A DNA stretch of 64,000 nt from CG2-30-36-16 sp964372115 (GTDB lineage: Bacteria; Bacteroidota; Ignavibacteria; Ignavibacteriales; Ignavibacteriaceae). Positions 29,101-36,997 of this stretch are shown here, piece by piece. The stretch lies in NCBI GenBank assembly GCA_964372115.1, contig CAYJPN010000017.1:45609-109608 (forward strand). Reading direction: 5' to 3'. The first letter of the stretch is position 1. The number at the start of each line of letters is the position of its first letter. The notes beneath the pieces were generated by a model that was not told the DNA's origin, made no database searches, and saw only the letters and a program-made list of their open reading frames with translations. Position numbers and translations under genes: made by a program.

Positions 29101-29293
29101 TCCCAATTGTTTCGATATTAATTCTGCCGGAGGTATGCCCGCGTGACGATGAAATGATTTCTTTTTTTATCGCCCTGTTTTTCCGGTTCGTCGGCACTAT
29201 TAAAAGAAAAGAGTCAATTCCTTTACTTTTTATTCGTTCATTTAAGATAGCATTTAAATCTACAGGGGCTAAACCGGATTTGGTAAGAATCAT
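26150..29293 (-). CDS. AddB/RexB-like PD-(D/E)XK nuclease-helicase subunit
   Basis: At 1047 aa this matches AddB/RexB-type subunits of recombinational repair nucleases. The N-terminal two-thirds is a degenerate superfamily-1 helicase fold. The C-terminal nuclease has DRIDLHEGDKKFKVIDYKLSG with the PD-(D/E)XK Asp and Lys. Four cysteines fit the AddB iron-sulfur staple: Cys748 (YAKCPYKY) and three in VCGYCSFRSVC at the C-terminus. Partners such as AddA are not in the window, so whether it acts in an AddAB-type complex is open. It overlaps the CYTH gene by 4 bp (ATGA). Confidence 0.85.
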   Translation of the reverse strand: MILTKSGLAPVDLNAILNERIKSKGIDSFLLIVPTNRKNRAIKKEIISSSRGHTSGRINIETIGTYSTKILFEDVSARGKILTEAASAVLLKQAFDITELKYFSNYKNGVPSGTVERIKNVINEYKKHGITPGLLREELKKLEGSEKIKAEDIAAVFEVYQKKINALKVMETGDIYTAVNSLNDDDFQKKFKVLYPFVNLIIINGFDEFTLPEIEIIDKTSALPSIRQYIGFDYYSGNNSIFSHLDDCYDRLIKKEFKEVQDLSPFVLNEFNRTVREELFNKKNNHHEHIDKITVMPAAKREEEVVLIAKEIKELISDNNIEPHKICVVFNLIQNYSNIIRDVFPVYGIPFNLTDRYSLSTSQTVIAVINFLEILENDFYYKNIFRALTGGFIKLSTVDLSNLLKASVNLKIISGFNNWKMQLKDALLKTGDDDDSVKRFEKKVYEKALADVETIYKILKPFSKKLTIEEFQHTLRDLIHSLSIPLNILKNGGGAIEKNTKAISSFLETVDEMLELFIIEHGSEKQFPLTFYLDYLRTAVTATRYNIKEKPGYGVQVTTLNEIRGLQFDYLFIAGMCDGDLPTRYQPEIFFSGSYARKESKHQTEERYHFYQALCSWNNRLYLTYPQQDAKKELARSNYLNEFLSLFQAGTKSKKGYDNFVYSVDELLSIFGQNQTDEIKELLAENNIDAESITNSIKVNEERHTNSDSESPFAGYIGSELNNGEKILLDELKDREFSISQLENYAKCPYKYFVERILKLESSEEPSEEIESLELGSLLHNILFKFYMEVQEKGLILTGASEGDLHSAENILFAEAERQIGEANLSSPINFFEKEKILGVNGDRKKSLLYLFLTEEQKSEDGFVPWFFEISFGGIKKDVSGTNSLLTELIAGNTKVRGKIDRIDLHEGDKKFKVIDYKLSGKKPSFDDLNSGISLQLPLYMFAAKELIKAQLNFDADALGAEIYSLKFNEKLFGRLQVKTAEKMGKLSTEEIESSNKKIIDICIEAINSYVKLISEGNFNLTRLHDREKQVCGYCSFRSVCRIQDIN

Positions 29294-29796
29294 TTATTTC
29301 TCTTTATTAATAAATCGCGGTACGATTTACGTATTTGATTTTTTTCATCAAGTTGAAGATGTTTTACCAAAAAATTGAATCTTTCACGGGCATCTTTTTT
29401 CCCGTTTATAAGTTTTGTTTCTAATTCCAAAAACATTCCCAAACCTTTAACTTTATCTAAGTGAATGCGTGTGTTTTTGTACCAGTAAAGTTTTCTTTCT
29501 TTTTTCACAGTAACTTCGGTATTAAAAAGTCCTTTTAAAAACTTCCCGGCATTATCGCTGCTTATTTCAAGTATTCTATAATCCGACCATCGGTCTTTAG
29601 ATTTTTCATCCCTGAAATATTGAATAAGCTGGTTTCTCCCGTTTTCTATTCTAAGTTTTAAAAGTCCTTTTTTAATTTTGTAATAAATATCGGTCTGATA
29701 AAGAACTCCAGCAAATTCAGCGTCAATTTCATCAAGCCTTTTTATTATTGCGCTCAAGGATTTTATTGAAACCTTAATTTCTAAATTAAACGACAT
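29290..29796 (-). CDS. CYTH-domain protein (class IV adenylate cyclase / thiamine triphosphatase-like)
   Basis: The 168-aa protein is a single CYTH tunnel-fold domain. The N-terminal signature reads NLEIK where the family has ExExK, so the first metal-binding Glu is replaced by Asn4. The middle has YYKIKKGLLKLRIENG and the second half has LDKVKGLGMFLELE, a near-match to the CyaB-type DxVxGLGxFxEIE motif. CYTH enzymes act on triphosphate-containing substrates with Mg or Mn; the substrate here is unknown. Overlaps the AddB-like gene by 4 bp and follows the methyltransferase by 2 bp. Confidence 0.85.
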   Translation of the reverse strand: MSFNLEIKVSIKSLSAIIKRLDEIDAEFAGVLYQTDIYYKIKKGLLKLRIENGRNQLIQYFRDEKSKDRWSDYRILEISSDNAGKFLKGLFNTEVTVKKERKLYWYKNTRIHLDKVKGLGMFLELETKLINGKKDARERFNFLVKHLQLDEKNQIRKSYRDLLIKRNK

Positions 29797-29798
29797 AA

Positions 29799-30413
29799 TT
29801 ATTTTACCTTTTTGTAAACGTGCAGTACTTCCCTGCCCGCACGTGGTTTTATTGTTTTTAAATTTTTCGAAAATAATTGAAGTATAAAATATTTAGAAAA
29901 CAATTTATACGTTTCAATGCTGTCTATCCCGAAAGGAGGACCTCCTTCCCTTTTTTCGACAGGAAATAATATAGCTACAACCTTACCACCCGGTTTTAAT
30001 AGTTTGTAAAGTTTTTTTATATATTCTTCCCTTCGGGCAGGATTAATAGCGCAATATGTGGTGTAATCATAAATAAAATCGTATTTGCAATTGTATTCAT
30101 CGGGTAAAAGAAAAATATCGCGAGCCAGAATTTTTAAATTCACATTTTCTTTTTCCGCCAACTGTTTTGCAAAATCCGAAACATTAGTTGAAATATCTAA
30201 CGCTGTTACAGAAAAACCATTTTTTGCGGCTTCTATGGCGTCGTATCCTTTACCGCTTCCAGCCACCAAAATATCACCTTTATCTTTGCCAAAAACAATA
30301 GTATTCTGCAATAGTTCAATAAATGCTGGTGTGGCGCTTTTCATATCCCAGCCAGCTTCATTATTTTTATACTGATTGTCCCAGAAATCTGGGGAGTCTA
30401 CAAAAGATTGCAT
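29799..30413 (-). CDS. TPMT-like class I SAM-dependent methyltransferase
   Basis: A Rossmann methyltransferase of 204 aa. The opening FWDNQYKNNEAGWDM resembles the thiopurine S-methyltransferase family (FWxxRY...GW). Motif I is ILVAGSGKGYDA, motif II VTALDIS, then DFIYDYTTYCAI and LLKPGGKVVAILFP. Such enzymes methylate small thiol, selenium or halide substrates; the exact one cannot be told. First gene of a three-gene operon with the CYTH and AddB-like genes. Confidence 0.85.
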   Translation of the reverse strand: MQSFVDSPDFWDNQYKNNEAGWDMKSATPAFIELLQNTIVFGKDKGDILVAGSGKGYDAIEAAKNGFSVTALDISTNVSDFAKQLAEKENVNLKILARDIFLLPDEYNCKYDFIYDYTTYCAINPARREEYIKKLYKLLKPGGKVVAILFPVEKREGGPPFGIDSIETYKLFSKYFILQLFSKNLKTIKPRAGREVLHVYKKVK

Positions 30414-30436
30414 AGTTTGTATGATAAATTTAATTG

Positions 30437-30466
30437 TTGAATTTTAATTTTTGAGAATTAACTTTG
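30437..30466 (+). promoter_or_regulatory. Promoter of barrel gene at 30487
   Basis: TTG at 30437-30439, a 19-bp spacer and TAACTTTG at 30459-30466 fit the TTG/TAnnTTTG consensus. The ATG is 20 bp downstream. Confidence 0.55.
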
Positions 30467-30486
30467 TATAAAAAAAAATCAAGATT

Positions 30487-31137
30487 ATGAAAAAAATAAT
30501 TTTAGCGGCAATATTACTAATTCCGTTTCTAAATGTAAAACCTCAGGGCATTGGCGAACTTGCGCCCGAAAAAGAACCTAATGAATTTCCGGGTCATGCA
30601 TTCGGTATGGATTTGATGTTTAGCGAAGGCGGTTTCGGTTTCGGCGGATTTTATAGGCATCAATTAGATGATAAATTTACATTTTATACCGATATATCGA
30701 TAGCCGAATCAAAGGATGAAAAAGAAGTTGAATACGTTGACCCCTATTATCCTTATCAAACATATACTCGGGGAAAACAAAACCGGGTATTTTTGGTACC
30801 TCTTACCGCAGGTTTACAATATCGACTTTTTCGAAAAATTATTTATGAAAACCTGCGACCTTATATCACAGCCGGTGTGGGTCCCACGCTTGTTGTTACA
30901 ACACCGTACGATAGAGAGTTTTTTAACTCATTCGGAAAAGCACAGGCGCATTATGCTATTGGCGGTTATGCCGGTTTCGGAGCAAACTTTGGTCTCGATA
31001 AATCGAGTTTGGTTGGTTTAAGTTTTCGTTATTATATAATTAGTTTTTTTAACGACGGGGTTGAAAGTTTAAAAGGCAGGTATCAAAAAACTCTCGGCGG
31101 ATTTGTAATTGCTTTAAATATCGGTTTGATGTATTAG
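30487..31137 (+). CDS. Outer-membrane beta-barrel protein (216 aa)
   Basis: Signal peptide (about 1-20, ending near VKPQ). The mature part shows amphipathic strands with Gly-Phe repeats (GGFGFGGFYRHQ, FLVPLTAGLQYRLF, PYITAGVGPTLVV, GGYAGFGANFGL, LVGLSFRYYI) typical of eight-stranded barrels, ending near the barrel-like FVIALNIGLMY. Function is not recognised. It has its own promoter and a strong convergent terminator. Confidence 0.8.
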   Translation: MKKIILAAILLIPFLNVKPQGIGELAPEKEPNEFPGHAFGMDLMFSEGGFGFGGFYRHQLDDKFTFYTDISIAESKDEKEVEYVDPYYPYQTYTRGKQNRVFLVPLTAGLQYRLFRKIIYENLRPYITAGVGPTLVVTTPYDREFFNSFGKAQAHYAIGGYAGFGANFGLDKSSLVGLSFRYYIISFFNDGVESLKGRYQKTLGGFVIALNIGLMY

Positions 31138-31144
31138 TAGTATG

Positions 31145-31183
31145 TTAAAAATGAATGCACCCCTTTCATGCATTCATTTTTAA
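31145..31183. terminator. Bidirectional terminator between convergent genes
   Basis: Perfect 15-bp stem: TTAAAAATGAATGCA (31145-31159) with its complement (31169-31183), loop of nine. It ends transcription of both the barrel gene (plus) and the thioredoxin-fold gene (minus). Confidence 0.85.
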
Positions 31184-31190
31184 CAATTAA

Positions 31191-31730
31191 TCAATTTTTC
31201 CATTTAATTGTGCAGCCGATAGTAAAGGTTTCCGTTACGGAAACTTCTTCATTGTTTAACACTTCCACTATCGCATCTTTAAGATACCGACTTTTAACAT
31301 TATCCGGTTCCTGCCAATTATCATCAATTTTTCCATGAAATGAGAGCTTCCTTTCTGCGTTAAACAAAAATACTTCCGGAGTATGTGAAGCGTCAAAAAC
31401 TTTTGCAACCGATTGATCTTCATCGTACAAATAAGGGAAATTGAAATGTTTTTCTGCTGCTCTTTTTGCCATCATCTCAAAAGAATCCTCAGGATATTTT
31501 ACCGCATCGTTCGAACTTATAGCCATTATAGCTACATCATTGGCATAAATACGCTGAAGCTCAATTATTCTACCTTCGTAAGCCTGAACATAGGGACAAT
31601 GATTGCAACTGAAAATAACTATCAAAACTTTTTTATCTTCGAACGACTCCGACTTATATGTTTGCCCATCCACAGACTTTAATGAAAACTGTGGAAGTGC
31701 TGAACCAATTTTTAACGTTTTTGTTGACAC
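31191..31730 (-). CDS. Thioredoxin-fold (AhpC/TSA-like) protein
   Basis: The 179-aa protein has a peroxiredoxin/thioredoxin-like start (IGSALPQFSLKSVDG), the active-site motif Cys42-Asn-His-Cys45 (SCNHCPYVQAYE) and SHTPEVFLFN with a cis-Pro. No signal peptide, so cytosolic. The family reduces disulfides or peroxides; CNHCP-type members are common in Bacteroidota with unassigned substrate. Single gene, convergent with the barrel gene. Confidence 0.88.
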   Translation of the reverse strand: MSTKTLKIGSALPQFSLKSVDGQTYKSESFEDKKVLIVIFSCNHCPYVQAYEGRIIELQRIYANDVAIMAISSNDAVKYPEDSFEMMAKRAAEKHFNFPYLYDEDQSVAKVFDASHTPEVFLFNAERKLSFHGKIDDNWQEPDNVKSRYLKDAIVEVLNNEEVSVTETFTIGCTIKWKN

Positions 31731-31800
31731 ATCTTCTCTCTTTCTTTTGCATTAGTCTTTATAAGTAAATAAATTAACCATCAAAAATAATGGAAGAAAA

Positions 31801-33261
31801 ATGTTAAAATTTTTACCACTTGTATTATTACTTTTAACAGAATTTAGTATGGCGCAAAACTTCGACTTAGCCTCCCGTCTTTATAACGATTATGAATCTT
31901 TTAAGGAAAAATCAATAACCCACCGACGTTTTAAGCATGCCGATATTGTTCCGCTAATAGAACAATTAAAAGATAATAAATTATTTAAAGTTGAAAAAGC
32001 CGGCGAATCAGTTGAAGGAAGAAATATTTATTTAATTTCTGTCGGTACCGGCTCAAAAAAAATATTTTTATGGTCGCAAATGCACGGGGACGAACCAACC
32101 GCTACAATGGCATTATTGGATATTTTTAACTTCTTTAATGCAACTGGTTACGATAACTATAAAAAAACCGTGCTGCAGAATTACACAATTTATTTTATAC
32201 CAATGGTGAATCCTGATGGGGCAGAAGTTTTTGAGAGAAGAAATGTTTTTGACATCGATATAAACCGGGATGCAACACGCCAGCAAACACCTGAGGCTAT
32301 TATTTTGCGTTCAACATTTGAAAAATTAAAAGCGGATTTCGGTTTTAATTTGCATGACCAAAGTACAAGAAACAGTGTAGGTAATTCTTTCAAATCTGCT
32401 GCTATTTCTTTTCTCGCACCAGCAATTGACTATGACAAATCGGTGAATGATATTCGCGGCAAAGCGATGAAATTAATAAGCGAAATGTATTTGATGCTTT
32501 CAAAAATCATCGGTGGGCATATTGCAAAGTACACCGATGAATTTGAGCCGCGGGCATTCGGCGATAATTTTCAAAAGTGCGGGACCAGTACTATTTTGAT
32601 TGAAACCGGCGGCTGGCAAGGTGATATTGAAAAACAATTTCTCCGCAAACTAAACTTTATTACTCTTCTAACAAGTTTCGAAAGTATAGCCAATGAGAAT
32701 TACAAAAACTTTTCAACCGCAACCTATGATAAAATTCCATTTAACGACAAATATATAATTGATGTGGCTTTAAGAAATTTAAAGGCTTCACAAAACGGGA
32801 AAAATTATTTGATTGATGTAGGAATTAACAATGAGGAACAAAACTACAATAACGCAAAAAATTTTTATTACCGCTCATCCGTTGAAGACCTCGGCGACCT
32901 TTCAGTGTTTTACGGCAATACCGATATAAACCTTGATGGTTGTTCAATTGAGCCTGGCAGGGTATTCGAAAAAAGTTTTGATTCAATTGAGGATATTTCA
33001 AAAATAGATTTTACCGAACTTTACAGGCAGGGAGTTACTACTATAATTCTTAATGGCAATTTTGATAAACCGTATACAACCTTGCCAATAAATATCTCGC
33101 TGTCAACCGTACATAAACAAGCAAATAATATTACTTTCGGTATGCACCCTGACTTTGTAATTAAAAAGGATGACAAGATTAAATATGTTGTTATAAATGG
33201 TTTTTTATGGGATGTAGAAAACAAAACCGGTACAATTTTAAACGGTGCAGTTTATAAGTAA
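31801..33261 (+). CDS. Secreted M14-family zinc carboxypeptidase
   Basis: A signal peptide ends near residue 19 (SMAQ). The peptidase domain has zinc ligands His95-Glu98 (MHGDEPT) and His185 (NLHDQS), with catalytic-type Glu268 in IETGGW. The DINRDA motif provides the substrate-binding Asn-Arg. Length 486 aa allows an extra C-terminal beta domain (about 330-486). M14 enzymes remove C-terminal residues from peptides or cell-wall peptides. It is divergent from the thioredoxin-fold gene, 70 bp apart. Confidence 0.88.
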   Translation: MLKFLPLVLLLLTEFSMAQNFDLASRLYNDYESFKEKSITHRRFKHADIVPLIEQLKDNKLFKVEKAGESVEGRNIYLISVGTGSKKIFLWSQMHGDEPTATMALLDIFNFFNATGYDNYKKTVLQNYTIYFIPMVNPDGAEVFERRNVFDIDINRDATRQQTPEAIILRSTFEKLKADFGFNLHDQSTRNSVGNSFKSAAISFLAPAIDYDKSVNDIRGKAMKLISEMYLMLSKIIGGHIAKYTDEFEPRAFGDNFQKCGTSTILIETGGWQGDIEKQFLRKLNFITLLTSFESIANENYKNFSTATYDKIPFNDKYIIDVALRNLKASQNGKNYLIDVGINNEEQNYNNAKNFYYRSSVEDLGDLSVFYGNTDINLDGCSIEPGRVFEKSFDSIEDISKIDFTELYRQGVTTIILNGNFDKPYTTLPINISLSTVHKQANNITFGMHPDFVIKKDDKIKYVVINGFLWDVENKTGTILNGAVYK

Positions 33262-33350
33262 AATTGTTTATAGTTTGATAAAAAAAAGAATTTTGGTATA
33301 ATTAGTTTAAGTAAATTATTAAAAATTATGTCAGTAAACGTTTTAAGTAT

Positions 33351-33944
33351 ATGATGTTTCCGATATTTCTGTCTGTTGTTGTTGAACAGAATCAGCTTTA
33401 TAGAGAATTTGAGCGCGATGCAATTCCGCATATGGATGCTTTATACAATTTTGCCCTCAAAATGACTGGTGACAGCGATGACGCAGACGACCTCGTCCAG
33501 GAAACATTTATGCGCGCTTTCAGATTTTGGGATAAATTTGAAAAAGAGACTAATTGTAAAGCGTGGCTGTTTAGAATAATGAAAAATACTTACATCAACG
33601 TTTATAGGAAAAAATCAAAATCGCCTGTAAAAATTGATTATGAGGAAGTAGAAAATTTTTATGAAAATATAAAAGCTTCAAATACAGACGATGCACACCT
33701 CGAAAAAGATATTTACGATAATCTATTAGACGACGAACTTTCCCACGCAATTTCTTCTTTACCGGAGGATTTTAGAACAGTAATTATTTTATGCGATATT
33801 GAAGGCTTTACTTATGAAGAAATTGCAGATTTTGTCGATGCACCTGTAGGAACAGTTCGTTCTAGATTGCATAGAGCAAGAAAAATGTTATTTACAAAAC
33901 TATACGATTATGCAGTTGATAAAAGATATATTAAAAAGGATTAA
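33351..33944 (+). CDS. ECF-type RNA polymerase sigma factor
   Basis: The 197-aa protein has sigma region 2 (YNFALKMTGDSDDADDLVQETFMRAF...WLFRIMKNTYIN) and region 4 (LPEDFRTVIILCDIEGFTYEEIADFVDAPVGTVRSRLHRARKML), no region 1 or 3. The start is ATG-ATG at 33351. It is followed 6 bp later by a membrane protein that fits an anti-sigma factor, the standard ECF control pair. Downstream genes of the same run (uspA, zinc-ribbon protein, rpsU) suggest a stress or growth-control role, which is inference. Confidence 0.93.
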   Translation: MMFPIFLSVVVEQNQLYREFERDAIPHMDALYNFALKMTGDSDDADDLVQETFMRAFRFWDKFEKETNCKAWLFRIMKNTYINVYRKKSKSPVKIDYEEVENFYENIKASNTDDAHLEKDIYDNLLDDELSHAISSLPEDFRTVIILCDIEGFTYEEIADFVDAPVGTVRSRLHRARKMLFTKLYDYAVDKRYIKKD

Positions 33945-33950
33945 AATTAG

Positions 33951-34787
33951 TTGACCCACAAAGAAGACTACAGCGAATTAATTACTGCTCTTGTTGATGG
34001 TGATTTGGATGAGATTGAAACAACGAAGATTAATCGTTTACTCGAATCTGAAGTTGAATTACAGTATGAGTATAAGGTACAATCTTTAATAAAAGATATT
34101 GTTCGTGGCTGTGAGTTCAAAAAAACACCCATAGCTGTTAATAGAAAAATAAGAAATAAACTTAACCCGGAAAATAAAAAAAATATTTTTGCTTTTAATT
34201 TTTTCCCCTCTTTATTAAATCGCCCGGCATTAGCGATAGGTTCTGCTTTTACGGTAATGATTGCAATGGTATTACTCCTTTTTAACCCTACCCCGCAAAC
34301 AAATGCCACTGATTTTGTACTGGAACAACTTGGTCAGGACAATATGCTTGTACAGGCACAAGCTAATTTTCATAACATTTTTGCCGGAAAACTTAAACCG
34401 CAGTTAACCACAGAAGATGCAGAGCAAATAAAACAATTCTTTCGGGCTGAGGGTGTAAAATATAATACTCTTATTCCGAGATTAGATAATTACAAACTTG
34501 TTGGAGCTGTTGTATCTGAAGATAGGGGCGAAAAATTTGCCCATCACGTATATGCTGATGACGAAGGACATCTTGTATATCTTTTCCAGGTAAATGAATC
34601 GTATATTGACGAAAACAAAATCTTAAAACTAACAAACGATTTGCATTTGTACCTCGATAACGGCAATTGTTATAGTTACAGCAATAACGGCATTACAACC
34701 TTAATGAAAAAAACAGGCCATAATGTATTTGCTGTGGTAGCCAATTTACCGGTTGAAAAATTAGAAAATAAATTCTGTAATATTTGA
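33951..34787 (+). CDS. Probable membrane anti-sigma factor
   Basis: The start is TTG at 33951 with AAGGA about 11 bases upstream. The N-terminal 55 residues (DYSELITALVDGDLDEIETTKINRLLESE) match the anti-sigma helical domain shape but lack the His-Cys-Cys zinc ligands of ZAS proteins. One membrane segment lies near residues 95-115 (ALAIGSAFTVMIAMVLLLF). The external part (about 120-278) resembles a small sensor domain with no recognised family. Its place directly behind an ECF sigma gene is the main evidence. Confidence 0.78.
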   Translation: MTHKEDYSELITALVDGDLDEIETTKINRLLESEVELQYEYKVQSLIKDIVRGCEFKKTPIAVNRKIRNKLNPENKKNIFAFNFFPSLLNRPALAIGSAFTVMIAMVLLLFNPTPQTNATDFVLEQLGQDNMLVQAQANFHNIFAGKLKPQLTTEDAEQIKQFFRAEGVKYNTLIPRLDNYKLVGAVVSEDRGEKFAHHVYADDEGHLVYLFQVNESYIDENKILKLTNDLHLYLDNGNCYSYSNNGITTLMKKTGHNVFAVVANLPVEKLENKFCNI

Positions 34788-34799
34788 TGAGGTTATAGT

Positions 34800-35258
34800 A
34801 TGTTTAAAATAAAGAATATCCTTTTACCAACGGATTTTAGCGAGCTATCTTTAACTGCTGCCAATTATGCTGTTGATCTCGCAATTCAATATGGGGCAAA
34901 AGTACACATCCTGCATGTGCTTGAAAAAACACCACCAATTCTGGCTATTCGTTCTCTCGACCTTTCGGAAGATAAAATAAAAAGAAGCATTCTAAATGAT
35001 GCTAAAAAGAGTATGGAGGAAGCGGTTACTAAAATAAAAAAAAGAAAAGATGTTTTAATTGAACCGATTATAAAAAAAGGTGTCGATTACCAGGAAATAG
35101 TCAAATACTCAAAAGATGCGAAAATGGATGTAATTGTTATTGCCACACACGGGCGAACGGGAATTTTGTATACTTTAATAGGCAGTGTGGCGGAAAAAGT
35201 TATTCGTTTTGCTAAATGCCCCGTTTTAGTAATTACACCGCCAGAAACAAACAAATAG
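34800..35258 (+). CDS. Universal stress protein, UspA family
   Basis: The 152-aa protein is a single Usp domain: ILLPTDFSELSLTAANYAVDLA at the start and the ATP-binding signature G-x2-G-x9-GS in ATHGRTGILYTLIGSVAEKV near the end. Usp proteins bind ATP or AMP and support survival in starvation or stress. It lies 12 bp after the anti-sigma gene, so it is probably on the same transcript. Confidence 0.93.
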   Translation: MFKIKNILLPTDFSELSLTAANYAVDLAIQYGAKVHILHVLEKTPPILAIRSLDLSEDKIKRSILNDAKKSMEEAVTKIKKRKDVLIEPIIKKGVDYQEIVKYSKDAKMDVIVIATHGRTGILYTLIGSVAEKVIRFAKCPVLVITPPETNK

Positions 35259-35328
35259 ATAAGGCTTGATAATTCTATCGCTTATATTTATATTTAGTGT
35301 CCGTTTATTCGATTTAAAGGAATTTTAG

Positions 35329-35706
35329 ATGGCTCGAACCAAAAATATTGAAGCATTTTGTACGAATTGTAGTTTGACAAGGAAGATGGAGATTACCGGG
35401 GAACTATCCGGTGAGGAAAATCAGAATAAACGTTGGGCTAAGTGTAAAAAATGCAAACAGACAATGGTAATCGACCTTGTCGACGATGTAAAAGAGTCTA
35501 AACCTTCTTTAGAAGGAATTGAACCCGATGCTTCCGATTATTCGCCGAAAAAAACTTTTTCTGTCGGTGATGCCATTTACCACAAAGAGTGGGATGATTA
35601 TGGAAAAGTAGTAGCAAAGGAAGTTTTAGCAAACGGAAGAAGTTCTATTGCTGTAGAATTTCAAAAATCGGGATTAAAGAAATTAATTGAATCATTAAAC
35701 CAATAA
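35329..35706 (+). CDS. Zinc-ribbon plus PcrA/UvrD-CTD-like Tudor protein (125 aa)
   Basis: An N-terminal zinc ribbon has Cys11/14 and Cys39/42. A charged linker follows, then residues 75-125 read SVGDAIYHKEWDDYGKVV...SIAVEFQKSGLKKLIESL. That segment resembles the C-terminal Tudor-like domain of PcrA/UvrD helicases (GDRVxHxxFGxGxV...VxFxxxGxKKL), which in those proteins contacts RNA polymerase. A stand-alone version suggests a transcription- or repair-coupled adaptor, by inference. It sits between uspA and rpsU in one run. Confidence 0.7.
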   Translation: MARTKNIEAFCTNCSLTRKMEITGELSGEENQNKRWAKCKKCKQTMVIDLVDDVKESKPSLEGIEPDASDYSPKKTFSVGDAIYHKEWDDYGKVVAKEVLANGRSSIAVEFQKSGLKKLIESLNQ

Positions 35707-35732
35707 ACGACCGTAGAGAGAGGTGAATAAAT

Positions 35733-35924
35733 TTGGTTGGTATCAGTGTAGGCGATAACGAATCTATCGACAAAGCTCTTAAAAGATTTAAGAAAAAATA
35801 CGAAAGATCCGGAGTTCTGAAAGAGTTCAAAAAAAGGACATTTTTTGTAAAGCCTTCCATCAAAAAAAGAATGGAAAAGCTGAAGGCTGTGAGAAGAGCT
35901 CATCGCCAGGATCAGAACGATTAG
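35733..35924 (+). CDS. rpsU: 30S ribosomal protein bS21
   Basis: The 63-aa basic protein matches bS21 (SIDKALKRFKKKYERSGVLKEFKKRTFF, then a Lys/Arg-rich tail). Start is TTG at 35733, preceded by AGAGAGGTG about ten bases upstream. In Flavobacteriia bS21 is reported to help hide the anti-Shine-Dalgarno and rpsU keeps a strong Shine-Dalgarno as a feedback device; a strong site with a weak start codon here would be compatible. Last gene of the sigma/anti-sigma/usp run, ending at a terminator. Confidence 0.95.
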   Translation: MVGISVGDNESIDKALKRFKKKYERSGVLKEFKKRTFFVKPSIKKRMEKLKAVRRAHRQDQND

Positions 35925-35928
35925 AATT

Positions 35929-35955
35929 AAAAACCCCTCTTTCGAGGGGTTTTTT
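35929..35955 (+). terminator. Terminator after rpsU
   Basis: AAACCCCTC pairs with GAGGGGTTT around a TTTC loop, followed by a T-run (35950-35955). The A-run on the other side makes it usable by the convergent LOG-family gene too. Confidence 0.9.
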
Positions 35956-35959
35956 GTTA

Positions 35960-36820
35960 TTACTTCATATGAAGTTCGGGAGCAGCTTCTTTTTCATCAA
36001 TCTTCTTAAGATAATTTTTTTCAAGATGTTCGGTAATTATTTTGTAAGCGTCATCTACATTGTTGCAAAATGAAAAAACCTTCATATCATTCGGACTAAT
36101 AACCGCATGATCAATCAAAGCCTTGAAGTTAATTACTTTGTTCCAATATTTTTCATCATATAAAACAAGCAAAAGTTTTTTCCTCATTTTTTCAGTTTGG
36201 ATGAGGGTTAACATTTCGAATAATTCATCCATCGTTCCAAAACCACCAGGGAAGCATATTAAACACTTGGCAAGGTACGCGAACCAAAATTTTCGCATAA
36301 AAAAGTAATGAAACTCAAAACTTAAATCGTTTGTTACATATTTGTTTACAAACTGTTCAAAGGGAATACTGATATTTAAACCGACAGAGTAGCCACCCGC
36401 TTGTTTTGCACCTTTATTAGCCGCTTCCATAATACCGGGGCCGCCGCCTGTACAAACCATAAAACGGTATCCTTTCGCAGGAAGATTTAATGCCCACTCG
36501 GTAAGTTTTTTCGAAAGTTGAACCGCGTCTTCGTAATACTTTGACATTTCGAGATGCTGCTGAGCACCGCGAAGTTCCTCAGCAAAATTGGGGTATTTTT
36601 TAGGATCAAGATTTTTAAATTTATTTACTTCAGCCAATGCATCTTTCCGCGATTTTAATCTCGCCGAACCAAAAAACACGACAGTATCCTGTATTTTGTG
36701 TTTTTTAAATTTTGCTTTTGGTTCAAGATATTCAGAAAGCATTCTGATGATTCTTGCCTCGGAAGAATTTAAGAATTCAAGATTCTCATAAGCCTTCTGC
36801 ATTTCTTTTTTCTTTGCCAT
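35960..36820 (-). CDS. LOG-family (TIGR00730) Rossmann protein
   Basis: The two diagnostic motifs are present: GGGPGIMEAANKGA and PGGFGTMDELFE. Family members of this type are cytokinin-nucleotide phosphoribohydrolase-like or nucleotide 5'-monophosphate nucleosidases (PpnN-like), often mislabelled lysine decarboxylase. At 286 aa it has an N-terminal extension of about 80 residues compared with the 190-aa LOG core. Cytosolic, single gene, convergent with rpsU. Confidence 0.88.
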   Translation of the reverse strand: MAKKKEMQKAYENLEFLNSSEARIIRMLSEYLEPKAKFKKHKIQDTVVFFGSARLKSRKDALAEVNKFKNLDPKKYPNFAEELRGAQQHLEMSKYYEDAVQLSKKLTEWALNLPAKGYRFMVCTGGGPGIMEAANKGAKQAGGYSVGLNISIPFEQFVNKYVTNDLSFEFHYFFMRKFWFAYLAKCLICFPGGFGTMDELFEMLTLIQTEKMRKKLLLVLYDEKYWNKVINFKALIDHAVISPNDMKVFSFCNNVDDAYKIITEHLEKNYLKKIDEKEAAPELHMK

Positions 36821-36997
36821 ATAAATCTTTCTTAGGTTATAGGTAAGCCACGGATAGAAGAAGCTGAATTACTGCCCCGTCATAACCTGGCGCTTTTTAA
36901 ATTAGACCAAATATTTACTTACAAAAATAACAATTAATTGTTTATCTTTTAATCTCGTAAAAAGAAATTTTCATTCCTATTTTTATCAAGATTATTA

